Below, piece by piece: positions 1-7,738 of a DNA stretch of 64,000 nucleotides. A program made the translations under genes and the position numbers. The notes under the pieces are model-generated. The model saw nothing but the letters and a program-made list of their open reading frames with translations, had not been told where the DNA came from and made no database searches. How positions within the stretch are numbered: the first letter of the stretch is position 1; each line of letters opens with the position of its first letter. Source of the stretch: Marivivens donghaensis (GTDB lineage Bacteria; Pseudomonadota; Alphaproteobacteria; Rhodobacterales; Rhodobacteraceae); contig NZ_JALNPR010000001.1 of assembly GCF_023541015.1 (NCBI RefSeq), forward strand, positions 620,001 through 684,000, written 5' to 3'.

Positions 1-147
1 CTGAACGAACCTGTTGATACGGTGCAGTTCGAAAGCTTCTCAAACATGCGCCGACATATCAGAGGCATGGTAGGGCCCAACGGCCGATCACCGCGCAAAA
101 ACTCAGACGGCACGCCGCACTTGGTCATAGATATTCCGAGCAAGTGA
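1..147 (+). CDS. C-terminal end of an unidentified protein (partial)
   Basis: Frame 1 is open from the first base of the window to a TGA at 145-147, giving 48 residues that begin before the window. The tail is basic and ends LVIDIPSK. I do not recognise the family. It lies just upstream of a recombinase remnant, so it may belong to the same degraded mobile element, but this is inference from position only. No start can be assigned and coding status rests only on the open frame. Confidence 0.35.
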   Translation: MNEPVDTVQFESFSNMRRHIRGMVGPNGRSPRKNSDGTPHLVIDIPSK

Positions 148-224
148 TTTGAATTTTCTGAACGGCAATTAGTTTCGAGTGGTTGCCGTTCATGCACGCA
201 ACCTAAATCGCACTTTCGCGCAGC

Positions 225-644
225 ATGCTGCATTGGGGAGTATGGGCGATCCGGGTTCTGCTTGAAATCGCGGAAAAAATCCGAGAGCTGGCGTCATTCA
301 ATCTCGCCATCGACAGTAAGCTGCGCGGCGGCGACTTGGTACGGCCGAAGGTCGCTGACGTCTATGCTGCCGGACAGGTCAAGCATTGCGCTTCAATCGT
401 CCAAAGCCAAACCCGTAAGCCTGTTAGTTTCGAGAACACCGAGGGGACGCGCAAGGCCGTCGCGGCAAGGCTCGAGGACCCCAAAATGATCGGATCGGAA
501 CATTTGTGGCCGGGTCGCTTCCACACCGGAAACATGCGAGCGGTTCAGCTCTTGTTGGGTCACACAAAATTGGACAGCACTGTGCGCTATCTCGGCGTTG
601 AGCTCGAAGATGCGCTGACCATCGCAGAGGCGGTGGGAATCTGA
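225..644 (+). pseudogene. Tyrosine recombinase/integrase remnant with catalytic core deleted
   Basis: The 139-residue frame reads like the short tyrosine-type integrases common in roseobacters. It has an N-terminal VWAIRVLLEIA segment, then DSKLRGGDLVRPKVADV, then LWPGRFH, then the C-terminal RAVQLLLGHTKLDSTVRYL block carrying the H/W and nucleophilic Tyr motifs. As I recall this family, about 40 residues normally separate LWPGRFH from the RAVQLLLGHTK block and include the THSMRRTKV catalytic His-x-x-Arg region. Here the two parts are joined directly and in frame (about 518-535), so the box II catalytic residues are missing. The N-terminus also looks altered. The product cannot be a working recombinase. 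A perfect 6-3-6 hairpin (644-658) follows the stop. Confidence 0.75.
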
Positions 645-779
645 AGGCCTTGGGCCTTCGCAACAGACGGACCAAACCAGCCATTCATCCTTAGAATTTG
701 CGCAGCAAGACATTTTCCCCAGTGAAGTCATTCGAGGCATTGTGCGGCATGGCTTTGCACACGGGAGTAAGTTCCCGAT

Positions 780-797
780 CCTGAACAGCTGTTCAGG
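780..797. repeat. Perfect 18-bp palindrome (possible operator)
   Basis: CCTGAACAGCTGTTCAGG reads identically on both strands. It sits in the 262-base non-coding stretch 645-906, about 110 bases upstream of the small secreted protein gene. No regulator is encoded next to it. A dimeric repressor site is one explanation; a hairpin of degraded element DNA is another. Apart from this site and the hairpin at 644-658, I see nothing in 645-906. Confidence 0.4.
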
Positions 798-906
798 CCA
801 ATCCTCGACATAGGCAGAAGGACGATCAGCCGTCCCAATGACGTGATCAACGACTCCTCCCATTGACCAGAGGCGACAATCAAGGCCATAGTTTGGTGCC
901 TAACAA

Positions 907-1233
907 TTGGGACTCCTTTTGCGCTTTATCTTTGCCATTCTGTTGCTGCTCACGTCTGCCATGCTCGTTTCGCCGAGCTTGGGGCAGGCGTATTATGGGC
1001 ATGATATGGCGATGATTGATTGTGATGACTGTCCAGACCATTCCCAGGTCATGACTGATGTGGCGGAGCATGGGATGACCTGTGCGACGGGCCAATGTTG
1101 TTTATTCAGCGCACTTATTCCGAGTGTGGACAGTTGGTCGGCGGAACCGATAGCGTTGGCTCATCCGGTGCAAATCGGACGCACATGGCGGAGTGTGCGT
1201 CCGCAATCGGACCTTCCACCTCCACGCGCCTGA
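907..1233 (+). CDS. Small secreted His/Cys-rich protein, probably metal related
   Basis: This 108-residue protein starts at TTG (907). Residues 1-27 form a typical Sec signal peptide with a hydrophobic core (RFIFAILLLLTSAMLV) and a likely cleavage after LGQA. The mature part has clustered potential metal ligands: GHDMAMIDCDDCPDH, then HGMTCATGQCC. A Pro-rich tail follows. It precedes a c-type cytochrome by about 75 bases and may be co-transcribed with it. Small proteins of this type often sit in copper-handling clusters, so periplasmic metal binding is a reasonable inference, but I cannot name the family. A start further inside the signal peptide is possible. Confidence 0.55.
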   Translation: MGLLLRFIFAILLLLTSAMLVSPSLGQAYYGHDMAMIDCDDCPDHSQVMTDVAEHGMTCATGQCCLFSALIPSVDSWSAEPIALAHPVQIGRTWRSVRPQSDLPPPRA

Positions 1234-1307
1234 TCATTTGAAATCAAATGGAGCCGTTCCGGTTCCAAGGCTTTTCAACCCTGTGTCATTGCAGGGCAAT
1301 TCAGGAC

Positions 1308-1751
1308 ATGATCATGAAAAAACTACTCATTGTGGGCGCTGCAATCGCTGCCCTTTCCGTTGCTGCATATCTGGCAATTCCCGAAACACCTGCACCATCG
1401 ACCGCGAGCTCTGCGCTCCCTCCCGAAGGCGCCCCGCTCGTCAGTATTGTGGTGCCTGATCAATTGTCGGCTCAGGCGCAGCTCGGCAAGACGGCCTATG
1501 ATGCGGTATGTGCCGCCTGTCACGGCAGTAATGCGACGGGTAAGATGGGATTTGGGCCGCCGTTGATTCACCCAATTTATGAACCCAATCACCACGGCGA
1601 TATGGCGTTTCTGATGGCTGTTCAGAACGGAGTGCAGGCGCACCATTGGCCGTTCGGGAACATGCCACCTCAAGCGGGCGTGACGAACAGCGATGTGACT
1701 GCGATCGTCGCCTATGTCCGCGAATTGCAACGCGCTAACGGGATCAACTGA
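1308..1751 (+). CDS. Membrane-anchored class I c-type cytochrome
   Basis: The protein has 147 residues when started at the ATG at 1308; a second ATG lies at 1314 (MKKLL). An N-terminal hydrophobic segment (IVGAAIAALSVAAYLAI) without a clear signal-peptidase site suggests a membrane anchor with the heme domain in the periplasm. The heme-binding motif is CAACH. A Met in the C-terminal half (GNMPPQAG) is the likely axial ligand, as in class I cytochromes, and the fold ends with the helix AIVAYVRELQ. The gene follows a metal-type secreted protein, so it may carry electrons for a periplasmic metal-oxidising function; that role is inferred. The frame is open upstream of 1308, but those codons lack a signal-like sequence. 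Confidence 0.8.
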   Translation: MIMKKLLIVGAAIAALSVAAYLAIPETPAPSTASSALPPEGAPLVSIVVPDQLSAQAQLGKTAYDAVCAACHGSNATGKMGFGPPLIHPIYEPNHHGDMAFLMAVQNGVQAHHWPFGNMPPQAGVTNSDVTAIVAYVRELQRANGIN

Positions 1752-1802
1752 GGACAAAAATGACCTGCCAGAGCGTTTGGTCGTTCAAGTGCTCTGGCGG
1801 CC

Positions 1803-2358
1803 CTATGCTCCACGCGGCCAATGGTGGTCAAGGTCGTCGATGATTAGAGGGTGAGAGTGGGTTTTGCCGTGATCCCGTAGGTGGGGGTGATCGGGTGGAA
1901 GGTCGCTGTGGTCATGTTCCATCACCTGCGGGTCATTCGCAGGCCATAGGATCATCGCGCTGATGAACCCAATGGCCGCGGTAGCGCCCATAAGGAGGAA
2001 GGTCACATCGAGGCCGAAACTTGCTCCGAACCGTCCGGCGAGCGGGTAAGTGATCAGCCAGCAGGTATGGCTCAGCGCGAATTGTGCGGCAAAGATTGCT
2101 GGGCGGTCCTCGGCTTGGGCGCTCTTGCGCAGCAGTCGACCTGATGGGGATGCTCGGAAGAAACAGGGCGGCGATCATTGACCCGCCCCCAAAGGCCGCC
2201 AGCGCAAGGGCCGTGCCAAGGACCAAACCAGCGTCATCCCCAGCAAGGTTCCACGCCAGCAGCCCTAGAGCGACCGTCGCCAGCCCAGTGCCGATTAAAG
2301 CGATCACTTGAGCCGCAAACAGGTGCCGATAGGTTCAGTTGCTAAGGATCGCGAGCAT
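1803..2358 (-). pseudogene. MFS transporter pseudogene: nonsense codon, internal loss and frameshift
   Basis: Reading the minus strand from ATG 2358 gives MLAILSN, then TGA at 2337-2335, then TYRHLFAAQVIALIGTGLA, a normal MFS first helix. Codon 8 is therefore an in-frame stop, probably CGA to TGA. The frame passes abruptly from the first helices to a later block (AAFGGGSMIAALFLP), so most of the roughly 400-residue protein is missing. A frameshift near 2125 moves the C-terminal part (FAAQFALSHTCWLI, then FLLMGATAAIGF) to another frame. It ends in the His-rich tail HDHSDLPPDHPHLRDHG, typical of a metal-linked MFS subgroup in this family of bacteria. Three independent lesions make it a clear pseudogene. 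Confidence 0.8.
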
Positions 2359-2634
2359 GTGGACCGCCGTTATTAAGATTAAATGCGCGCTCAGAAGGTA
2401 TCGCCTTCGTTACTCAATCAGAGGGGCGATATTTGAAAATGGGTCAATCTTATTCTGACCGATCTGTGCGGCCTTGTCCGCGAGGACCGTCATTAAAATT
2501 ACGTTCCAGTAGGCGCATTCAACGCGACGTGTGCCTTGGCATTGGCGGAGTATTTTCGGATCATTTAAAAATGTTCTCAGAACGACGTATTCTCCCTATG
2601 ATTGTCTTAAAGCATAGGGAAGGAGCGGGAAACG

Positions 2635-3258
2635 ATGACAGCTAATGCACCAAAATTCATGTCGGAGACAGTATTTGAAAAGGCCAATGCCAACGGCGTT
2701 GACGTTGTTCTGTGGGCCAGTAGATCTCAATCCGAGGTGAGCCGAGAGACATCCTATTCGGGATTGCTAACGGTGGGCGGCAGAGCTGTCGTAGAGCAAT
2801 CCGGTATCGTATTTGCAGATGGTTCAGCAGAGTTAACGACAGTATTTTGGGCGGAGTCTGGTACGCGCCAAACACTGAAATTTTCCATGACACCAGAAGT
2901 TGATGGCGCACGGATCACCGGTGATCTCGATGGAAATGCGATTTCTGCTCTAACCTTGTCTCGCAATCAATTTTCGAACCTTTCGTGGTCTGCGCTGAAA
3001 GCCATGCCTATTGACGGCCCTGTTTTCGAATACGACAACGGTCAGCCTGTTGAGATGCCAGACATGGGATCAACGGCGATATCTGGTTCACGCGCGTTGA
3101 TCGAGGTTATGGATGCAAGCGATCCAAACAAGCTCAATGTTTGCGCGCTAGGCGTTATGGCAGGTGCAATGGGCGTTGCTGTGGCTACGGGCGGCGCGGG
3201 TGCAGGTCTGATCATCGCAGGTCAACTGATTGCCACCGGCTGGTGCGCAATTCCTTGA
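2635..3258 (+). CDS. Unknown protein with Cys-bracketed hydrophobic Gly/Ala-rich tail
   Basis: The 207-residue protein starts at ATG 2635 after a good ribosome site (GGAAGGAGC, 2618-2626). I do not recognise the family. Residues 1-165 look like a soluble beta-rich domain without a signal peptide. The last 40 residues differ sharply: Cys, then a long Gly/Ala/Val/Ile stretch (VMAGAMGVAVATGGAGAG and LIIAGQLIATG), then a second Cys four residues before the end. Such a tail could insert into a membrane or be a released hydrophobic peptide. It lies in the accessory left end, upstream of the DMSP-like cluster and on the opposite strand. Its upstream 275 bases contain no other gene that I can support. 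Confidence 0.6.
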   Translation: MTANAPKFMSETVFEKANANGVDVVLWASRSQSEVSRETSYSGLLTVGGRAVVEQSGIVFADGSAELTTVFWAESGTRQTLKFSMTPEVDGARITGDLDGNAISALTLSRNQFSNLSWSALKAMPIDGPVFEYDNGQPVEMPDMGSTAISGSRALIEVMDASDPNKLNVCALGVMAGAMGVAVATGGAGAGLIIAGQLIATGWCAIP

Positions 3259-3455
3259 CAGCCTGCGTCGGCCAATACCTGCGGAGTAATTTGCCTAATC
3301 GATCAAAGGGCAGCAACGAAGCGTCAATGTTCATCTGCAACCGTGCAAGGCAGGTTTCCCGAGCACAGCTGACATATTCCCGCCCATCAACCAACGTCCG
3401 CAATCCCCCGCAACTTCACGCCCGAGTAACCTGTTTGCCGGATTGATCCTGCGGA

Positions 3456-5084
3456 CTAGAGCAGTTTCGCTTGCTCTCGCATCTGGAACTTCTGGATCTT
3501 GCCCGTCGACGTGCGCGGGATTTCGGTAAAGACAAACTTTCCAGGCACCTTGTACGGGGCGAGGTGATCGCGACACCATTGGCGTAGCTCTTCGCTGTCC
3601 ACCGAACGTCCTGCGGCCAGTTCGATAAAGGCGCAGGGGGTTTCCCCCCATTTTTCATGTGGCATGGCGACGACGGCGGCGACGCTAACATCGGGATGGC
3701 GATAGAGAACTTCTTCTACTTCGATCGAGGAAATGTTCTCTCCACCCGAAATGATGATGTCTTTGGACCGATCCTTGAGTTGGATGTAGCCGTCTGGATA
3801 CCGCACGCCGAGGTCGCCAGAATGGAACCATCCCCCTTCAAAGGCCTCTTTCGTGGCCTTCTGATTGCGGAAATATCCCTTCATGACGACGTTGCCGCGG
3901 AACATCACTTCACCCATGGTTTTACCATCGCGGGGCACGGGTTGCATGGTTTCTGGATCCAAAACGTCGAGCTGTTCGAGGGGCAGGTATCGCACCCCTT
4001 GCCGCGATTTGAGGGCGGCTTGCTCTGCTTTTGGCCGTGTTGACCATTCAGCGTGCCAGTCGTTCACAACTGCTGGCCCGTAGGTTTCTGTCAGGCCGTA
4101 GAGGTGCGTGACGTCAAAGCCTGCCTCATTCATATCAGCGAGGAGCTTTTCAGGTGGCGGTGCGGCTGCGGTGAAAAACTGAACAGTGTGATCGAGTTCG
4201 CGTTTCTCGTGCTCTGGCGCCGAAATGAGGAGCGACATGACAATGGGCGCGCCGCAGAGATGCGACACCTTTTCGTCGGCCAAGGCGGACCAGATCGGTT
4301 CGGCCCGAACTTGACGCAGGCACACATGGGTGCCGATGATCGCAGAGAGCGTCCACGGGAAACACCAGCCATTGCAGTGGAACATCGGCAGGGTCCACAG
4401 ATAGACTGCGTGTTTCTGCATCGAGGTGGTCAAGGCGTTGCCTTGAGCAAGGAGATAGGCGCCACGGTGATGCGAAACGACACCTTTGGGATCGCCCGTG
4501 GTGCCAGAGGTGTAGTTGATCGAAATGGCGTCCCATTCGTCCTCGGGCATCAACCATTCGAATTCCGGATCACCTGAGGCGACAAAGGCGTCGTAGTCCA
4601 GCGCGTCAATCGCAGGTGTTTTGCCCGTGAATTCGGGATCGTCATACTGAATAACGACAGGCGAGACATCTGTGAGTGCGAGTGCTTCTTGCATCAATGG
4701 CATGAATTCACGATCGACAATCACGATCTTTGACATCGCATGGTCGAGTTGGAATGCGATGATCGCCGCGTCGAGGCGGGTGTTGATCGAATGGAGAACG
4801 CCACCGCACATGGGCACGCCGTAATGGCATTCCAGCATTGCAGGTGTGTTCGCGAGAAGGGCAGAGACGGTGTCACCCCGCGTGATCCCTTTGCCTGCCA
4901 GAGCAGACGCGAGCTGACGCGACCGGTCGTAGAATTCTGCATAGGTTCGACGCAGATTCCCGTGCACAATCGCGGTGTGGTCGGGAAAGACACTCGCAGC
5001 CCGTTCAAGGAACGTGAGAGGCGTGAGTGGCTGATGGTTGGCAGGTGTCCGTTCGAGGTCGTGATTGTAGAACTGTTTGGTCAT
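3456..5084 (-). CDS. Acyl-CoA synthetase, DmdB-like (AMP-forming)
   Basis: This 542-residue ANL-superfamily ligase activates a carboxylic acid to its CoA thioester through an acyl-adenylate. Visible motifs are the P-loop YTSGTTGDPKGV (191-202), the adenine motif HLYGLTETYGP, the hinge region GWFHSGDLGVRYPDGYIQLKDR, and the C-terminal catalytic Lys in RTSTGKIQKF. Length and motifs match medium/short-chain ligases, including the methylmercaptopropionate-CoA ligase DmdB. The neighbouring DmdA-like and crotonase genes support a role in DMSP-type demethylation, but the substrate cannot be read from sequence. The gene begins 3 bases after the stop of the crotonase gene, so the two are probably translationally coupled. 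Confidence 0.85.
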   Translation of the reverse strand: MTKQFYNHDLERTPANHQPLTPLTFLERAASVFPDHTAIVHGNLRRTYAEFYDRSRQLASALAGKGITRGDTVSALLANTPAMLECHYGVPMCGGVLHSINTRLDAAIIAFQLDHAMSKIVIVDREFMPLMQEALALTDVSPVVIQYDDPEFTGKTPAIDALDYDAFVASGDPEFEWLMPEDEWDAISINYTSGTTGDPKGVVSHHRGAYLLAQGNALTTSMQKHAVYLWTLPMFHCNGWCFPWTLSAIIGTHVCLRQVRAEPIWSALADEKVSHLCGAPIVMSLLISAPEHEKRELDHTVQFFTAAAPPPEKLLADMNEAGFDVTHLYGLTETYGPAVVNDWHAEWSTRPKAEQAALKSRQGVRYLPLEQLDVLDPETMQPVPRDGKTMGEVMFRGNVVMKGYFRNQKATKEAFEGGWFHSGDLGVRYPDGYIQLKDRSKDIIISGGENISSIEVEEVLYRHPDVSVAAVVAMPHEKWGETPCAFIELAAGRSVDSEELRQWCRDHLAPYKVPGKFVFTEIPRTSTGKIQKFQMREQAKLL

Positions 5085-5087
5085 GGA

Positions 5088-5891
5088 TTACGCGTCCTTC
5101 CATGCGGGGCTGCGCTTGTCGATAAAGGCGCCGATGCCCTCTTCCGCGTCTTGCGTGAGCATATTTTGCACCATCACATTGGATGCGTAGGTATAGGCCT
5201 CAGCCAATCCCATTTGCTTTTGGATGTAGAAGGCTTTCTTCCCCGTGGCCAAAGTCATACTGGATTTGGATGCGATTTTTTGCGCCCAAGCGAGCGTGGT
5301 CTTGCTCAGGTCTTCGACTGGCACGCAGAGGTTCACAAGGCCCATTTCCGCTGCGCGTTCTGCTGAAATCATATCACCTAAGAGGAGCATCTCCATGGCG
5401 TGTTTGGTCGTGACGTTTCGCGATAGCGCGACCATGGGGGTTGAACAGAATAGACCGATATGAACACCCGGCGTGCCGAATTTCGCGGTTTCTGCGGCGA
5501 CGGCCAGATCGCAGCTCGCGACCAATTGGCAGCCAGCGGCGGTGGCGACACCTGCGACTTCGGCGATAAAAGGTTTGGGGCAATTGACGATGGAATACAT
5601 GACGCCCGAACACATCGACATGATCTTTTCGAAATAGGCCTGACCGCCGTCTTTGGCTGCGCGGCCCGCTGTCATTTCTTTAAGGTCGTGACCGGCACAA
5701 AACGCGGGGCCGTTCGCAGCGAGGACGATGACACGCACCGACGGGTCCGAGCAGGCCGCGTCGATCAGTGACTGTAGCTCGGACAACATGGCTTCGGACA
5801 AAGCATTGCGACGGCTGTTGTCGTCGAGGGTCAGTTTCAGCACACCGTCGGACGTGATGGTTTGCTGCACAAGTTGTTTGGTCATCATCAA
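5088..5891 (-). CDS. Crotonase-superfamily protein (ECHDC3-like) lacking both catalytic Glu
   Basis: The 267-residue protein has the crotonase fold, with oxyanion-hole segments FCAGHDL (64-70) and AGVATAAG (113-120) and the usual C-terminal helices. In true enoyl-CoA hydratases two Glu act on water, in GGGCELA and FGQPE. Here the matching segments read AAGCQLV (Gln122) and FGTPG (Gly142), so both are replaced. This matches the ECHDC3-like branch rather than DmdD or FadB, so ordinary hydratase activity is unlikely. It lies between the DmdA-like and ligase genes on the same strand. A CoA-thioester hydrolase, isomerase or accessory role is possible. The start may be the second or third Met. Confidence 0.85.
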   Translation of the reverse strand: MMMTKQLVQQTITSDGVLKLTLDDNSRRNALSEAMLSELQSLIDAACSDPSVRVIVLAANGPAFCAGHDLKEMTAGRAAKDGGQAYFEKIMSMCSGVMYSIVNCPKPFIAEVAGVATAAGCQLVASCDLAVAAETAKFGTPGVHIGLFCSTPMVALSRNVTTKHAMEMLLLGDMISAERAAEMGLVNLCVPVEDLSKTTLAWAQKIASKSSMTLATGKKAFYIQKQMGLAEAYTYASNVMVQNMLTQDAEEGIGAFIDKRSPAWKDA

Positions 5892-5907
5892 GGGCTCTGT
5901 TTAAAAG

Positions 5908-5930
5908 GGCGGGGCCGTCGCGACCCCGCC
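5908..5930 (-). terminator. GC-rich hairpin between DmdA-like and crotonase genes
   Basis: GGCGGGG (5908-5914) and CCCCGCC (5924-5930) form a perfect 7-bp stem with a 9-base loop. On the minus strand it is followed by CTTTTAAAC, a weak T-run. It lies 13 bases after the DmdA-like stop and 17 bases before the crotonase start, so it more probably stabilises or attenuates the messenger than ends it. Confidence 0.5.
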
Positions 5931-5943
5931 GTCGTAGGGAAGG

Positions 5944-7083
5944 TTAAGCGGCAGCGATCTTCTTTTTGGGATCAAAGAAGGGGCGTTCACAGATCGTTGC
6001 GCGGACAGGGCCAGAGCGGGTCACGACCTCGACCTCTTTGCCGATATGTGCGTGGTCTACCGACACCATTGCCAGTGCGATATTCTGATCGAGGCGTGGC
6101 GAATACACAGCTGAGGTCACTTTGCCGATCGTCTCGTCGCCGACCTTAATCGCCCAGAATGTGGTGTTCGGCCCCTTGAGCGGTTCACCATCAATAATCA
6201 GACCGATCTGAGTTCGTGTGACTCCATTTTCTTTGATCTTGCGGAGCGCAGCCCTCCCAATGAAATCGGCTTCCATATCGAGGTTCACAAGACGATCAAA
6301 GCCCAGCTCGAACGGGTTTGTGTGGATGTCTGCGTCGGCGTGATACGACAACATTCCGCCTTCGATGCGGCGGATCGACGAGGTGTGACCGGGTTTCAAG
6401 CCAAACGGCAGCCCAGCCGCCATGATCCGCTCCCACAGCGCATCCCCATGTGCGCTATCACGCAGATAGAGTTCGTAGCCCAGTTCGCTCGACCAGCCGG
6501 TCCGCGACACGATAAGCGGGATACCGTCTAGGTCTACTTCACGCAGCCAGTAGTATTTCAGGTCCATGATGCTGTCGCCGAATAGGGCACGCATGATTTC
6601 GCCCGATTTCGGCCCCTGAAGCTGCAACGGTGACACGTCAGGTTCGCAGATCGACACATCAAGGCCAGAATGGATCGCTACGCCTTGGGCCCAAAGCAGG
6701 ATGTCGCTGTCTGCAAGCGAGATCCAGAAGTGGTTTTCAGCCAATCGCAGGAGGATTGGGTCGTTGAGGAGGCCGCCGTCAGCATTGGTGATCAGGATGT
6801 ATTTGCACTGGCCAACAGCCATGGTCGACAGATCACGCGGGGTCAGCATTTGAACAAACTTGGCAGCGTCTGGTCCGGTGATTTCGACCTGACGTTCAAC
6901 GGCGACGTCACAGAGGATCGCGTCGTTCACGAGGTTCCAGAAGTTCTGCACCGGATCGCCGAAATCGCGCGGAATATACATGTGGTTGTACACCGAAAAT
7001 CCCTGAGCGCCCCACCGCACGGTTGCGTCGAAATAGGGGGATTTGCGAATTTGGGTGCCAAAGCCGAAGTCATCAGATTGCAT
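5944..7083 (-). CDS. GcvT/DmdA-like folate-dependent demethylase
   Basis: The protein has 379 residues from ATG 7083, chosen because AAGGA lies 7 bases upstream; the frame is open further up, but those codons do not look like the family. It belongs to the aminomethyltransferase (GcvT) fold that includes DMSP demethylase DmdA. DmdA-type segments are FSVYNHMYIPRDF, DVAVERQVEITGPDA, VQMLTPRDLS, ISLADSDILLWAQG and CEPDVSPLQLQGP. The C-terminal GcvT_C barrel is present. DmdA moves a methyl group from DMSP to tetrahydrofolate. This copy could do that or act on another methylated sulfur or nitrogen compound; the sequence alone does not separate the DmdA clades from close paralogues. It lies downstream of an Lrp regulator and upstream of CoA-chemistry genes. 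Confidence 0.75.
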   Translation of the reverse strand: MQSDDFGFGTQIRKSPYFDATVRWGAQGFSVYNHMYIPRDFGDPVQNFWNLVNDAILCDVAVERQVEITGPDAAKFVQMLTPRDLSTMAVGQCKYILITNADGGLLNDPILLRLAENHFWISLADSDILLWAQGVAIHSGLDVSICEPDVSPLQLQGPKSGEIMRALFGDSIMDLKYYWLREVDLDGIPLIVSRTGWSSELGYELYLRDSAHGDALWERIMAAGLPFGLKPGHTSSIRRIEGGMLSYHADADIHTNPFELGFDRLVNLDMEADFIGRAALRKIKENGVTRTQIGLIIDGEPLKGPNTTFWAIKVGDETIGKVTSAVYSPRLDQNIALAMVSVDHAHIGKEVEVVTRSGPVRATICERPFFDPKKKIAAA

Positions 7084-7240
7084 TGTTTTATCCTTCCTGA
7101 TCGGCGGCAATTTCCGCTGCCGCGCTGTTCTGGACAAAACATTTAGCGCCACCTTTTCAGAGCGATGGTCTGAAAACGCAGATGAAAGGCGACCGTTCAG
7201 GCTAAAGAGAATTCTAAAAACCGACCAACTGGTCGGAGGC

Positions 7241-7738
7241 TCAGCGCGTGATCAGATTGGATAAGTTCGGAACGGTCGATTTGATCTGACGGGTGGCGAT
7301 GTAGGTCATATAGCGGTCCACATCGACGTCGATTGCAAAGAGCCGATCTAAGACGCCCTGAAAGGCCAAAAGCGTTGGCGCGACGACCTTGAGAACATAG
7401 TCCATGCCGCCGCCTGTGGCGACGCAATCAATGATCTCATCCATCGCCTGAACTTGTGCTTCGAACCGTTCAAAATCGGATTTCCGATGATGGGCGAGCG
7501 AAACAGTCACCACGACCATCGTAAAATCACATAGCTTATTTAGCGCGATCTCGCCTCTGTAGCCTGTGATGTAGCCTGCTAGTTTCAGCTTGGTCAGGCG
7601 TTCCCAGCAGGGGGTGGGCGAAAGATTGACCAGTTCGGCTAGCTTTGTCTTGCTGAGTTGCCCGTGCGATTGCACGGCGGTGAGAATGCGCAGATCAGCA
7701 CCATCAAGAGCAGATTTTTTCAAGAGCAGCTTCCTCAA
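7241..7738 (-). CDS. Lrp/AsnC-family transcriptional regulator
   Basis: The 165-residue protein has an N-terminal winged helix-turn-helix (LDGADLRILTAVQSHGQLSK, then LAELVNLSPTPCWERL) and a C-terminal RAM/ligand domain (VVTVSLAHH, IIDCVATGGGMDYVLKVVAP). Members bind amino acids or related small molecules and act locally or globally. It is the first gene of the minus-strand cluster, 157 bases before the DmdA-like start, and is probably the dedicated regulator of the demethylase, crotonase and ligase genes. The inducer is unknown. It diverges from nrdJ across a 655-base intergenic region. Confidence 0.9.
   Translation of the reverse strand: MRKLLLKKSALDGADLRILTAVQSHGQLSKTKLAELVNLSPTPCWERLTKLKLAGYITGYRGEIALNKLCDFTMVVVTVSLAHHRKSDFERFEAQVQAMDEIIDCVATGGGMDYVLKVVAPTLLAFQGVLDRLFAIDVDVDRYMTYIATRQIKSTVPNLSNLITR

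Noticed and set aside
853-863. CTCCTCCC-type motif on the plus strand near 853
   Set aside because: No hairpin and no T-run terminator follow it, so there is no small-RNA layout.
2433-2645. 70-codon plus-strand frame before the unknown protein
   Set aside because: Poor start context and random composition; it overlaps the good ribosome site of the next gene.
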